From the NCBI RefSeq assembly GCF_003634045.1, contig NZ_RBIM01000001.1, forward strand, positions 1 to 64,000: DNA of 64,000 nt, given 5' to 3'. Position 1 is the stretch's first letter, and each line of letters begins with the position of its first letter. Below are positions 15,812-24,413 of the stretch, piece by piece. The DNA is from Maricaulis maris (GTDB lineage: Bacteria > Pseudomonadota > Alphaproteobacteria > Caulobacterales > Maricaulaceae). The notes beneath the pieces were generated by a model. The model was not told the origin of the DNA. It was given only the letters and a program-made list of their open reading frames with translations, and searched no databases. Made by a program: the position numbers and the translations under genes.

Positions 15812-16561
15812 CTATAGAGTGCGCGCCCAGCGCCTGAACGCATCCCGTGTTTCGAACGCGGCCGCCAGCCGCTCACCCTCGGCACGGGCCTTGGCCTCGG
15901 CATCGTCCGGATCGGCTCGGCCGGTCTCCAGCACCGCTTCAAGCCGGGCCTTCAACTCGCCCAACTGGGCGAGACGCTCGGCGCCGAGCTGGCGCCCGTC
16001 TCCCTCACGCGCCGCCTTCACGCCCTCGGCGCGCTCGACCAGGTCATCGAGATCCGCGATGGCTTGGTCGATCTGATCGGCGAAGGTGCCGCGTGACTTC
16101 ATGCCCAAGGTGCCGGTGCCCGCGCCGGCACCGCGAACCACTGGCGAGACCTCGTGAACGTCCAGCTTCTTTAGGACACGCACAACCTCGCCGCCGCGAA
16201 GCTCCTGGCGGGCATCCATCACGCCATAGCCGTAGGACCATTCCTGCGACGGCACACCTTTGGCCAAATCAAACTTGAGGTGAGAGTGCCAGTCCCGGCC
16301 ATCGGCCGTGTCGAGGTTGAGGTGCAACTCGGCGAACGCAACCCCCTTGTCCTCGTAGACTCGCGCCTTGCCGAGCGGCAGGGCCTTTCTATTGTGGGCC
16401 GGAAGGATCGGCACCCATTGGCCGCCTTCCTTCCATCCGAACGCACCCTCCTCATAGGCGTCGCCGTCGTAGTCGACCGCCGACAGGGTTGCAATTCGGG
16501 CCAAGCCATGGCCCGCGTCGTCCATCTTCTCGACAATCAGGCTCTTGATCTCGGTTTTCAT
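15812..16561 (-). CDS. HK97 family prohead protease (peptidase U35)
   Basis: A 249-residue protein beginning MKTEIKSLIVEKMDDAGHGLARI. The catalytic His lies in PILPAHNRKALPLG (about residue 56) and the Ser in GVPSQEWSYGYGVMDA (about residue 107), the usual order in this family. The C-terminal third is Ala/Glu-rich and helical, a scaffold-like extension. It cleaves the capsid N-terminus during maturation. It lies three bases downstream of the portal gene stop and ends inside the start of a tRNA-like cluster. Confidence 0.9.
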   Translation of the reverse strand: MKTEIKSLIVEKMDDAGHGLARIATLSAVDYDGDAYEEGAFGWKEGGQWVPILPAHNRKALPLGKARVYEDKGVAFAELHLNLDTADGRDWHSHLKFDLAKGVPSQEWSYGYGVMDARQELRGGEVVRVLKKLDVHEVSPVVRGAGAGTGTLGMKSRGTFADQIDQAIADLDDLVERAEGVKAAREGDGRQLGAERLAQLGELKARLEAVLETGRADPDDAEAKARAEGERLAAAFETRDAFRRWARTL

Positions 16562-16564
16562 GGG

Positions 16565-18649
16565 TCAGTCCTCCTCATCGTCCAAGCCGAAGTGCGGCGC
16601 AAAGGACAGGGTTCCGTTGGGATGCTCCGCGTCGGCCATCTCACGCGCTTCTGTCGCGCTGACGATCGAGCCGTTGCGGGCCATGTGGCTGGGCAGTGAC
16701 CGGCCCGGCCCGAGACGGCCGTCGATCACCATGAATTGTTCGACGCCGGCAGCGCGGCCGCGCTCGATCGTCGAAATGTTCTGGGCGTACTTGGTTTCCG
16801 TGCGGGCAATCGTCCGTGCCCGCGTCTCGGCCGAGCCCCACGGCCCGGCTTCAACCTCGCCGGCAATGCGGGCGACCAGCTGAGTCACGCCTTCGCCAGC
16901 GGCGCGGCCTTCGGCAAGCGCCTCGTACAGCGCTCGGCGCGTCTGGTCCGAGATGTCGATAAGGCCTGCCCGGCGACCACCGGCCGCCACGATCGCCCGC
17001 GCCACCGGATCGGGCAGACGCCCGGACAGGCCGGCCAGCTCGCCGGCCTCGGCAATCGTTCGCGCGACTTCCAGGAAGTGCCGCTCGAGCAGTCGCCGGA
17101 AAGTGGTCTCGTGGGCCGGAATGCCCAGAGCTTCGAGGATCTGCTCGATCAACAGCTCGTCGGCTTTCTCACCGTCGGCCGGGCGGGCCTTGGCAATGGT
17201 CGGATCGGCGTCGAGGAAGGGTTGCGCGGCCTCTCGGACGGCCTCGCCAAGACCCACGAAGAAGGCTTTGAGCAAGCCCTCGACCTTGGCGATCTGACCC
17301 TTCTCTGCGCGGGCGATGATACGGGCATAGGCAGACGCCCGTTCCATCGCCTGCGCGCTGGCGCGAGCCTTTTCGCCCTGTGCTTTTGGCGGGGCGAGCG
17401 CGCGGGGCGGTGCGCCGGCCGGAACTTCCAGAACGGCCATCGGGCGCAGATAGATGCGATGCGTATCGTCCACCGGCAGGCCCCAGGCCTCGCGGGCTTC
17501 CGACACCAGGGCGGCGCCGCTGTTCACCCGCTTCGCCCACCGCTCCGTCTCGCGGTCTTCGTGGTCAGCCAGGGCGATCACTTCCGATGTGTCGTGCGTG
17601 ACCCGCAGACCGACCGTATTGCCGAAGTCCGGCAGTAGCGACCGGCTCAGCTCGTCTGCCAGCATTCGGCAATACGGCAGCACGCCATTGTGCCAGGCGA
17701 GTTTGAGCAGCGACTCCATGGTCGCGCCGACTTTTGTCTGTTGCAGGCCGGCGCCGAACCCGACGACAGCGGCCGGCACGCCCAGGGCGGCGCAGATCCG
17801 CTCTTCGGCCACGTCACGCGCGCCGTCCATGTTCATCTGCTGTGGGTTGAAGCCGAACTGGTGAACATCGGTCGGCGCGCCCATAACCAGCGGGTCACCG
17901 CGCTTGTCACCGCCGAAGGACTGCTTGAACCAGACTTTGGTGGCCTCGACATCCTCGGCCGTCGGCAGGGCGCCGGCCTTCGGTGCGATCACCACGCCCG
18001 GCACGCCCATATTGCGCAGGAGTGCCGCGACGAAGTTGCTCGCTTCGAGATCCATGAAGATCTCGCGCAGCACGCCGCCGATCGGCGACAGGCCCTTGCG
18101 CGGATTGCTGGGATTGATGCCATGGCGAAAATGCACGACATCGTCCGGCGCGATAATGATCGGCTCCAGCCCGCTGCCGGGCGTGTATTTGTAGTGGGTC
18201 AGAAAGCTCAATCCGTCGCGCGACCCCAACGGCTCGATCATCCAGTGAGGCACGTACCAGAGCTGCACCGGCCGACCGGCCCGGTTGCGCAGCTTCACCC
18301 AATAGGCATTGCCGTCAAAACAGAAGGAGAAGATCGTCGCCATCCACAGCGCCATGTCACCGTAGAACGGGTTTGGGTTCGCCACGAGTTTGACCAGGTC
18401 GTGATCGGCGAGATCCTCCTCGACGCCATCGCGGCGTGTCCGCTTCACGGTCAGCCGCGCCTCCGGCAAGGCCCGCGCGATCCATTGCACGGGCGCCGTG
18501 AACACCGAGGCGTCCAGCCCGTCTCCGACCTCTTTGCGGTAGTCGATCCTGGTTCGACGCATCAGGCGAATCGGACCAGCTCCGGTGTCGGGCACATGCC
18601 GCATCAGCGACAGGGTCGCGTCGAAAGCGGCTTTGAGAGCTTTAAGCAT
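16565..18649 (-). CDS. Phage portal protein fused to a Mu gpF-like minor head domain
   Basis: A 694-residue protein. The first ~430 residues are an HK97-type portal (DDVVHFRHGINPSNPRKGLSPIG; ALGVPAAVVGFGAGLQQTKVGATMESLLKLAWHNGVLPYC), forming the dodecameric ring for DNA passage. The C-terminal ~250 residues match MuF-type minor head proteins, ending with ARTIARTETKYAQNISTIERG, then DGRLGPGRSLPSHMARNG and HPNGTLSFAPHFG. In Mu, portal and MuF are separate genes. The start overlaps the terminase stop by eight bases. Confidence 0.88.
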   Translation of the reverse strand: MLKALKAAFDATLSLMRHVPDTGAGPIRLMRRTRIDYRKEVGDGLDASVFTAPVQWIARALPEARLTVKRTRRDGVEEDLADHDLVKLVANPNPFYGDMALWMATIFSFCFDGNAYWVKLRNRAGRPVQLWYVPHWMIEPLGSRDGLSFLTHYKYTPGSGLEPIIIAPDDVVHFRHGINPSNPRKGLSPIGGVLREIFMDLEASNFVAALLRNMGVPGVVIAPKAGALPTAEDVEATKVWFKQSFGGDKRGDPLVMGAPTDVHQFGFNPQQMNMDGARDVAEERICAALGVPAAVVGFGAGLQQTKVGATMESLLKLAWHNGVLPYCRMLADELSRSLLPDFGNTVGLRVTHDTSEVIALADHEDRETERWAKRVNSGAALVSEAREAWGLPVDDTHRIYLRPMAVLEVPAGAPPRALAPPKAQGEKARASAQAMERASAYARIIARAEKGQIAKVEGLLKAFFVGLGEAVREAAQPFLDADPTIAKARPADGEKADELLIEQILEALGIPAHETTFRRLLERHFLEVARTIAEAGELAGLSGRLPDPVARAIVAAGGRRAGLIDISDQTRRALYEALAEGRAAGEGVTQLVARIAGEVEAGPWGSAETRARTIARTETKYAQNISTIERGRAAGVEQFMVIDGRLGPGRSLPSHMARNGSIVSATEAREMADAEHPNGTLSFAPHFGLDDEED

Positions 18650-20258
18650 CGAGCGGTATCCAATTCGCTTCAGGGTTGGCGCGGCCTGGCTGCATCTCGC
18701 CGGCCTCGGTCAGAGGCCGCCAGCGGGGCGCATCGCCGCCGAACGTCGCCGCGAAGAAGTTGAGGGTCGCCACCGCCGAGTCCGCGTGGCGTTTGCCACC
18801 GTCCGAGCCTTCGGTGCGAACATGGCGCGGGATCTTCGCAACGCCGCCGACGATCTTGAATTGCCGTAGGTCGTTGCGGACATCGAGGTCGGCCGGCAGC
18901 AGAATGGTCTTGTCTTCGAAGGCGGCCCGGAAGCGCGGCGTGTATTCGCGCAGCCACTCATCGGACGGCATCAGCTCGACGATGCGGCTCGGCCCGAATT
19001 TCTGCCGGGCCTCCTGGGCGAGCACCATGCCGTTGCCGTTGGCATCCAGCACGCCGGACGCGAACGCGCCGACATACTGGACGAGCCAGAACAGGGCCTG
19101 CTTTTGCTGGTCGTAGGGACAAGTGCGCAGCTCCAGGATCAGCGGAACATGACGTTTCAGATCCTGGCCGACGAAGCCGATCGGGTAGGAGCTTCGATCC
19201 TGGCGCATGGCGAAGTCGCCACCGAGATGCCACGTCAGGCCCTGGTCGCGGAAGCGGTCCAGCGCCGGCGCAACCTGCTCGTTGAGGAAGACGGCCATCT
19301 CGCCGCGACGGGCGGCTTCGGGCATGTCAACGAAGCCCTCAAAGGGTGGCTCCCACCGCACGACCTTGTATTCGGCCGTACTGCAGGCTTCGATCCATGC
19401 CAGCGGCAACAGTACGCCGTCGCCTTCGCGCGGAATCGCGTCCAGCTCCTCGCGCATCGCCTCTGCCCGGCTGCCGTAAGCCTTCCGGACGCGGCGATAC
19501 CATTCTTCCTTGCCCTCCGGCGACGCCTCCCAACCGCGCACCAGGCAGACACGTTCATACAGCCCGTTCGCAACCGCATCGTCGAACGTGATGCGATGAA
19601 TCGAGTAGTCGTAGAGGCCCTGGTGAATTTCCTTGATCAGCTCATTGAACGGGTTGAGGGCACCGTTGTGCGTTGAGATGATCCGGATCGTGCCGCCCCA
19701 AATCAGCAGGGCGTTGCACGCGTCAATCACGGCCGCGACGTTGCGGTGAAACGCTGCCTCATCGATCACGACGCGCCCTTGAAGGCCGCGAATATTGGCC
19801 GGGTTGCTGGACAGGCCGACGATCTGGTTGCCAGACGCGAAGCGGATGCGATAGGCGGCGATGTCCTTGCTGGACCCGTCCTCTTGCACATCCGTGAAGA
19901 CAAACTCCTCAACGTCCAGCAGCTCTTTGGCCACGGTCTTTGCGAACCGGGCGGCGACCGCCACAAACTCCAGACCCTTGTCCTTCGTGTCGCCGACGTA
20001 ATAGGTGTGATCACCGCCTGCACTTTTCGCCGCCATGGCGATCAGCGTTGAGTCCAGAGCTTCGGCAAAGGTGATGCCTGTCCGGCGTCCCTTCTCGCCG
20101 AGCTTGAGCGGCGATTGATCGGCTATCCAGGCGCGCTGGTGTTCCATCAGGATGCCGTCGGCCAACGGGTCCAGTCCCTCTGGCGGCATCATGCCGGGAA
20201 AAACGTCATCAATCGGCGAGCGCGGAACGTCCTGGTCGATGGTTGGCGGCTCGCTCAT
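18642..20258 (-). CDS. Phage terminase large subunit (Mu gp28-like)
   Basis: A 538-residue packaging motor protein. LMEHQRAWIADQSPLKLGEKGRRTGIT (about residues 38-64) contains the adenine-binding and Walker A-like segment. GRVVIDEAAFHRN is the Walker B region, and RIISTHNGALNPF resembles the coupling motif. The C-terminal half should be the RNase H-like nuclease (HLGGDFAMRQDRSSYPIGFV; GVLDANGNGMVLAQEA). It lies between the gp27-like gene and the portal gene as in Mu. In Mu-like phages this motor packages from within the integrated genome and takes flanking host DNA. Confidence 0.88.
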   Translation of the reverse strand: MSEPPTIDQDVPRSPIDDVFPGMMPPEGLDPLADGILMEHQRAWIADQSPLKLGEKGRRTGITFAEALDSTLIAMAAKSAGGDHTYYVGDTKDKGLEFVAVAARFAKTVAKELLDVEEFVFTDVQEDGSSKDIAAYRIRFASGNQIVGLSSNPANIRGLQGRVVIDEAAFHRNVAAVIDACNALLIWGGTIRIISTHNGALNPFNELIKEIHQGLYDYSIHRITFDDAVANGLYERVCLVRGWEASPEGKEEWYRRVRKAYGSRAEAMREELDAIPREGDGVLLPLAWIEACSTAEYKVVRWEPPFEGFVDMPEAARRGEMAVFLNEQVAPALDRFRDQGLTWHLGGDFAMRQDRSSYPIGFVGQDLKRHVPLILELRTCPYDQQKQALFWLVQYVGAFASGVLDANGNGMVLAQEARQKFGPSRIVELMPSDEWLREYTPRFRAAFEDKTILLPADLDVRNDLRQFKIVGGVAKIPRHVRTEGSDGGKRHADSAVATLNFFAATFGGDAPRWRPLTEAGEMQPGRANPEANWIPLDA

Positions 20259-20851
20259 GAAGCGCGAACTCCGAGGAACTCACGCCGCAGCTGGGCGATC
20301 CGGTCGGCCGACAGGCCAGCTTCGCGCGCAATCACTTCGGCGCGATCAGCGCCATCCTCGACGCGCTCATTGAACTCATCCTGCAGCTGGCGGCGATAGT
20401 CGGCCGACGCCTTCTGCGCGCTGGTCAGGGACTGTGTCGCCCGTGCCAGCTCCATCACGTCCTTGGTGCCCAGATTGCCGCCCTCGGCGATCCGGAACGC
20501 CGCCATCTTCAGCATCTCGGACAGGGCGATTGTCATCTTGTCCGAGCTGTCGACGCCCAGCATGTCAGCCAACTCGACCGAGATCCGGCGCGTCTCGTCC
20601 AACTGGCGAAACTGGGTGGCCTTGCGCACCGAGTATCGGGAAAAGGCGCTCTTGCTGATCGAGCCGATGCCTTTGTCCGCGAGGCGCGCGTTGAACTCCT
20701 CGAGCAGGTCGATCTGCAGGCGGCGACCTTCGCGCAGCTCCTCGTTCAGCCACAGGATGTCGCCATCGGCTTCATCGGGCAGCAGGTCCAGCGTCGATAG
20801 CCGGCCACGACCTTGACGGCGCTGCCTCTTGGTGCGGCTGCGGCGGGCCAT
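20255..20851 (-). CDS. DUF3486 family protein (Mu gp27-like, probable small terminase)
   Basis: A 198-residue basic protein beginning with an Arg/Lys-rich tail (MARRSRTKRQRRQGRG) and continuing STLDLLPDEADGDILWLNEELREG, then ISKSAFSRYSVR, the hallmark of the gp27/DUF3486 family. It is largely helical. By position before the large terminase gene, with a four-base overlap, it probably serves as the DNA-recognising small terminase subunit. Confidence 0.85.
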   Translation of the reverse strand: MARRSRTKRQRRQGRGRLSTLDLLPDEADGDILWLNEELREGRRLQIDLLEEFNARLADKGIGSISKSAFSRYSVRKATQFRQLDETRRISVELADMLGVDSSDKMTIALSEMLKMAAFRIAEGGNLGTKDVMELARATQSLTSAQKASADYRRQLQDEFNERVEDGADRAEVIAREAGLSADRIAQLRREFLGVRAS

Positions 20852-20853
20852 GA

Positions 20854-21150
20854 TCAGGCCTCCAGGCCGGGGCGGCGGACAAAGTCGAGGAAGGCCCGAC
20901 GCTCGACATGGTCCAGCCCGGCCTGCGCCAGATCCGCAACCACAACGGTGCCGACTTCAGTCAGCTTGACCGCGCCCATCTCTTCGAGCTTGCGCAGTTG
21001 CGCCCGCACCCACTCGCGTGAGCGGGTGTGGCCGAAAATCTGCAGCACATGGCCGAGCATGGTCTCGCTCAACCTGTTGTCGTTCTGGCTCGCCAATTCC
21101 TTGAGAATGACAAGGCGTGCGTCTTCGACCAGGTGCTCTTCGAATGCCAT
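20854..21150 (-). CDS. Mu gp26-like (VpaChn25_0724 family) phage protein
   Basis: A 98-residue protein with the family pattern EDARLVILKELASQNDNRL, REWVRAQLRKLEEMGAV, GTVVVADLAQAGLDHVERR. The shape resembles a winged helix. The ATG at 21150 is used because the upstream GTG (21159) sits on top of the ribosome binding site GGAG. Gene order gp25-26-27-28 is conserved with Mu. Function is unknown, possibly packaging. Confidence 0.8.
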   Translation of the reverse strand: MAFEEHLVEDARLVILKELASQNDNRLSETMLGHVLQIFGHTRSREWVRAQLRKLEEMGAVKLTEVGTVVVADLAQAGLDHVERRAFLDFVRRPGLEA

Positions 21151-21151
21151 T

Positions 21152-21472
21152 TCACCCACGCTCCTTCAGCAGGTATTCCTCAATTCGGCGAACCGCGCGG
21201 CTCGTTCCCTGGCCGCTTTCTTCAATCCGGCCCAGCCGACCATTCAATTCGCTGATCGCGAGCTTGACCTCGGCCACATCTTCCTTGGTTGGCAGATGTT
21301 TCAGCTCGACTTCCACGGCCTGGATACGCCGGTCGTGGTCGGCCAGGGCGGCGCCGTGTTCGTCCAGTTTCGCCCCGTTGGCGCGGCCGGTCGCGGTGAG
21401 CCACGTGTAGACAATCGACCCGATCGACAGCAGCGTGGCGAGAACGCCAGCCCATCCCTTCACCTCATCCAT
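21152..21472 (-). CDS. DUF2730 family protein (Mu gp25-like)
   Basis: About 106 residues: an N-terminal membrane helix (WAGVLATLLSIGSIVYTWL) followed by a coiled coil (VELKHLPTKEDVAEVKLAIS, then GRLGRIEESGQGTSRAVRRI). ATG at 21472 is preferred, with GGGGAG upstream; ATG at 21502 is possible. The combination of one membrane helix and a soluble coiled coil is typical of gp25. Its role is unknown. Confidence 0.75.
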   Translation of the reverse strand: MDEVKGWAGVLATLLSIGSIVYTWLTATGRANGAKLDEHGAALADHDRRIQAVEVELKHLPTKEDVAEVKLAISELNGRLGRIEESGQGTSRAVRRIEEYLLKERG

Positions 21473-21684
21473 CGGCGTGCATTCTCCCCGTCCTGCGCAC
21501 AATCAAGGCAATTCTTCGCGGCCGGATAGGCAGCGCGCCGGGCTGGCGAAATCGCCTCCCCGCAATTCTTGCAGTCATCACAGCCATCGCCATCAAGGGC
21601 GGCGCTGATGCGTCGGACGGCAAGGTCACGTTCGGCAGCGACCTTCGCCTCGGCGCGTTCGATTTCGGCGTCGCTCGGCCCCAT
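21460..21684 (-). CDS. TraR/DksA-type zinc finger phage protein
   Basis: A 74-residue protein: helical N-terminus MGPSDAEIERAEAKVAAERD, then a C4 zinc finger CDDCKNCGEAISPARRAAYP ending CLDC. This is the DksA/TraR signature, a short form that binds RNA polymerase through the secondary channel in relatives. The ATG at 21684 has GGGAGA five bases upstream; longer readings up to 21867 run through Arg/Leu-rich non-coding sequence. Many Mu-like phages carry this gene beside the lysis genes. Confidence 0.85.
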   Translation of the reverse strand: MGPSDAEIERAEAKVAAERDLAVRRISAALDGDGCDDCKNCGEAISPARRAAYPAAKNCLDCAQDGENARRWMR

Positions 21685-21763
21685 CACACTCTCCCCTTGA
21701 GTGGGTGACAAAACTTGTCGCGCGAGGCGGTTGAGGGTAAGGCAATCACAGCGTCCAGTCGCA

Positions 21764-22525
21764 TCAGGTGCGGCGCCTCCGCACGATGAGGACCGCAATA
21801 GCGATAAGGACCAGACCGGCCGCGATACCCGCAAACGCAAGGCCATAACCCTGCACCGGATCGGCAATCGACGTCGGTGTCGATACCGGCGCGATTGCGC
21901 CCGCCGCTACCAAACCCGCCGCACCGACCGTCCCGACTACTCCGGCGACCGCGACATCGCCCTTGGTCTCCACAGGCTCGACAGGCGGCGAGCCTTCGGC
22001 GAACGCGCCCGCACCGAACCGTCGCCGGCACTCGGCCAGGGCCGCGCGCACATCATCAACGCTGACGTGCGCGTTCTGGCCGCCATAATATCCCACGCCG
22101 GCCATCGTCGGCAGGCTCGCCCATTCGCGTGCCAGGGCATTGACGAAGTCATTCTCGGAGAGGGTCTTGGCGAGGAAACGGTCCATGCCACGCCCGATCA
22201 AGAGCTGAACGGCCAGGCGATCCTGCATGAAGTTGTCGAAAAGGTCCGAGCCGTTCAGGCCATGATCACGCCGAAGCGCCCGCAGCGTCGTGCGGACGAT
22301 CTGATAGCGCCCGAGCGCGGACGACTGCCACTTGTTGTCGGGGTGGCCGAGCATGGACGTCTGGAGGTTGTCGATCTCGTCCAGGGTCATGCCGCAAAGA
22401 AAGCGGTCACCGCTCGTATAGCGGCCATAACCGAGGGTCTCGTTATAGCCCTCGCGTCGGTCGGTCCCTTCGGAGCGACCGATCAGGTCCAGCAACGGTC
22501 GGTAAAGCGTGAAGATTTCAGACAT
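21764..22525 (-). CDS. Endolysin: lambda R-like transglycosylase (GH104) with C-terminal membrane anchor
   Basis: A 253-residue protein. The N-terminal ~165 residues match lambda-R type lytic transglycosylases: LIGRSEGTDRREGYNETLG with the catalytic Glu, then HPDNKWQSSALGRYQIVRTTL and QDRLAVQLLIGRG. The C-terminal ~90 residues hold two hydrophobic helices (VAGVVGTVGAAGLVAAGAIA; LAFAGIAAGLVLIAIAVLIV) and end RRRRT. The start is 22525 (MSEIFTLYRPLL); upstream codons are out of character. No separate holin is evident nearby, so the membrane part may control release. It lies just downstream of the Mor-like activator gene. Confidence 0.85.
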   Translation of the reverse strand: MSEIFTLYRPLLDLIGRSEGTDRREGYNETLGYGRYTSGDRFLCGMTLDEIDNLQTSMLGHPDNKWQSSALGRYQIVRTTLRALRRDHGLNGSDLFDNFMQDRLAVQLLIGRGMDRFLAKTLSENDFVNALAREWASLPTMAGVGYYGGQNAHVSVDDVRAALAECRRRFGAGAFAEGSPPVEPVETKGDVAVAGVVGTVGAAGLVAAGAIAPVSTPTSIADPVQGYGLAFAGIAAGLVLIAIAVLIVRRRRT

Positions 22526-22657
22526 TGCTGGAGGCCGTCCCTGCCTTGTTGCCGAAACCCTCCCCGGCCAGCTGGGCCGAAGGAGGGCGATACGGTGGCA
22601 AATCTGGCAGCTACAGCGATCCGCGTTCATACGCGCGGATGCGCGGGCAAGGCCCGG

Positions 22658-23014
22658 CTAGAAAAGTTGGGGTTGTTGGTGGGTCTCGCGAGGGCCGAGC
22701 CATTTGCGCACGGTCGCGACATCGGCGCGAACCGTGCGGGCGATCTCGGCATAGCTCGCGCCGCGTGCTTCCATCGACCGGGCAATCCATTGTCGGGCCA
22801 ACGGAACTTTGTAGTATCCCGCGCCCATCGCGTCCGCAAGCTTCTCCACCCGGTCAGCTCCGATCGTGCGAGCCGCAAGGCTGCGCGGACTCGATTTGAT
22901 TGGCAAGTAGATGTCCGACCCACCAAGGGCGAGAAAGAAGCGTTCGGCTTCCTCCGCGCCCAGGGCATCGACATAAGGCTGCAGATTGGCCGGGACTTGT
23001 TCGGCGTCTCTCAT
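22658..23014 (-). CDS. Mor/C-family late transcription activator
   Basis: A 118-residue protein with the layout of Mu Mor: an N-terminal dimerisation part (YVDALGAEEAERFFLALGG), the short strand motif SDIYLP, and a C-terminal helix-turn-helix (VPLARQWIARSMEARGASYA, then IARTVRADVATVRKWL). Mor activates middle/late promoters in the lytic cycle. Its location after gp16 and before the lysis gene matches Mu. Confidence 0.8.
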   Translation of the reverse strand: MRDAEQVPANLQPYVDALGAEEAERFFLALGGSDIYLPIKSSPRSLAARTIGADRVEKLADAMGAGYYKVPLARQWIARSMEARGASYAEIARTVRADVATVRKWLGPRETHQQPQLF

Positions 23015-23018
23015 GCTC

Positions 23019-23231
23019 TCAGCTCACTTCTCTGCCGACAGGTGCCGGCGTTCTCGTTTCAAGGCGCAAGGCCTCGGCCGTGAGAGCCTTCAGGCGGGCG
23101 ATCAGCTCGACGCGCTTGTGGCTCATTGGGGGAAGCCGCTTGATCCGGTCCATCAAGGCCGTCCGGTCTGCGGCTATCGCTGCCAACGGCACGTCCTGAC
23201 GCCATGTCAGAAGGGGCGCGCCGCTGGCCAT
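23019..23231 (-). CDS. Small basic phage protein of unknown function
   Basis: A 70-residue protein starting MASGAPLLTWRQDVPLAAIA. It is helical and basic (RIKRLPPMSHKRVELIARLK). Its ATG lies three bases after the gp16-like stop and its stop four bases before the Mor-like start, which supports a real gene. Longer readings of the same frame up to 23531 are antisense-like and rejected. No family is recognised. Confidence 0.6.
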   Translation of the reverse strand: MASGAPLLTWRQDVPLAAIAADRTALMDRIKRLPPMSHKRVELIARLKALTAEALRLETRTPAPVGREVS

Positions 23232-23233
23232 GG

Positions 23234-23905
23234 TCAGGCCGCTCGCTTCAAGTCGCGGAGCAATCGCCCCAGCTCGTTCATGACGGCGTGCCATTCGGTG
23301 TCGATCACCGTGGCGGGCGTCCCGTACTTGCGCGATTGCATCCACAGCGTCAGCGTCTGATTGCGAGCGGTCAGATCGGCCTGCGTCGGCACATATGTCG
23401 GCATGTTCTTCGCCATCTCCTGTTTCAGGATGGCGAATTGCGCCAAGGCGATCCGATAGCCGGGTCGGCACGCCCAAGCTTCGGCATGCCGGCCGGGGTT
23501 CCATTCCACCCCGGCCTCGCGCGCCATCCACGCCTTGAGCGCTTCAATCGCCTTGGCCGCATCGTCCGGTTCGTGCAGGAAGCGGACATGGTCGATGCCG
23601 GTTTGCCGCCGGACGAAGGCGACAAGCGCCGAGTCCTTCCGGTCGCGGACCAGACCAAGGTTCCAGCCCGCGATCCAGAGCGCCTGCAGCTTCTTCGCGT
23701 AAGGCCCTTCAAGCCCCCCTTTACGGGCCGTTGAACCCGTCCCGAAGCCCATCTCGCGGAAGCGGGCCAGCACACGGTGCCGGTCGCCCTCGGACATGTC
23801 CTTGGCAGACGTCTTGCCGGTGACCTGTTGGAGGACGCTGCGATAGCTGTCCTCGTCCAGGCCGAGCTGCTTCTTAGCCACGTGCATGGCGGCGATCGCG
23901 CTCAT
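23234..23905 (-). CDS. GemA / Mu gp16-like regulatory protein
   Basis: A 223-residue protein with the typical start IAAMHVAKKQLGLDEDSYRS, then VLQQVTGKTSAKDMSEGDRH, followed by KKLQALWIAGWNLGLVRDR. In Mu this early protein (GemA) modulates host gene expression and DNA supercoiling. ATG at 23905 overlaps the upstream stop as ATGA. The extra 55 codons possible upstream overlap the zinc finger gene and are not used. Confidence 0.85.
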   Translation of the reverse strand: MSAIAAMHVAKKQLGLDEDSYRSVLQQVTGKTSAKDMSEGDRHRVLARFREMGFGTGSTARKGGLEGPYAKKLQALWIAGWNLGLVRDRKDSALVAFVRRQTGIDHVRFLHEPDDAAKAIEALKAWMAREAGVEWNPGRHAEAWACRPGYRIALAQFAILKQEMAKNMPTYVPTQADLTARNQTLTLWMQSRKYGTPATVIDTEWHAVMNELGRLLRDLKRAA

Positions 23906-24114
23906 GAGTCCCGCCCCCTTGATTGTGGGATGACAAACTCCGGGCCTTGCTCGCTGACACCGACGGACGATGCCGATACCGCCCCGCCAACGAAGTCGGA
24001 CGGGTGCTCGGCCTCCATGTGCATTTTCAGCCCCTTCTTGCCGCGCAGGCGGCGGCCACAGATCGGGCACAGCGTGCGGGCGCCCGATCTTCTGCCGTGA
24101 CGCTTCGTTGTCAT
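23902..24114 (-). CDS. Small C2H2 zinc finger phage protein
   Basis: A 70-residue protein with a classic C2H2 finger: CPICGRRLRGKKGLKMHMEAEH (two Cys, two His, about residues 16-37), preceded by the basic segment MTTKRHGRRSGARTL. It probably binds nucleic acid. It overlaps both neighbours by four bases (ATGA), in the early operon. Bacterial C2H2 fingers of this type are uncommon but known in phages. Confidence 0.75.
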   Translation of the reverse strand: MTTKRHGRRSGARTLCPICGRRLRGKKGLKMHMEAEHPSDFVGGAVSASSVGVSEQGPEFVIPQSRGRDS

Positions 24115-24413
24115 GACGACAGCCCTCCGCCGGTGGTGATGTGGGTCATCGACGGATCGCCCAGATAGGCCTTGCCGGCTGCATCGCGGCGACAGGGGTC
24201 ACACATGCGATTGTGTGGGCCGTCCGACATGAAGGGGCGCTCGCAGGTCAGACAGGGCCGCTCGCTGCGACGTCCTTTGCGGATCAGGCTGTCGGCCCGT
24301 GTGATCGCTTCCTGCCGGCAGTCATAGAGGCCGGATACCCGCTCGCCGCGACCGTTGAACACGGCGTATTGGTGACGCCCCGCCGTCTGGACGGTGTAAT
24401 CGGGAGTGCTCAT
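24111..24413 (-). CDS. Small zinc-ribbon phage protein
   Basis: A 100-residue protein starting MSTPDYTVQTAGRHQYAVF. It has two Cys pairs, CLTC (residues 54-57) and CDPC (71-74), spaced as in a zinc ribbon, inside a basic segment. It overlaps the next gene by four bases and its upstream neighbour similarly. Function is unknown, probably nucleic-acid binding or regulatory. Confidence 0.65.
   Translation of the reverse strand: MSTPDYTVQTAGRHQYAVFNGRGERVSGLYDCRQEAITRADSLIRKGRRSERPCLTCERPFMSDGPHNRMCDPCRRDAAGKAYLGDPSMTHITTGGGLSS

Noticed and set aside
23232-24070. Longer gp16-like product beginning at 24070
   Set aside because: The extra 55 residues overlap the C2H2 finger gene in another frame and lack family similarity; the ATGA overlap at 23905 marks the start.
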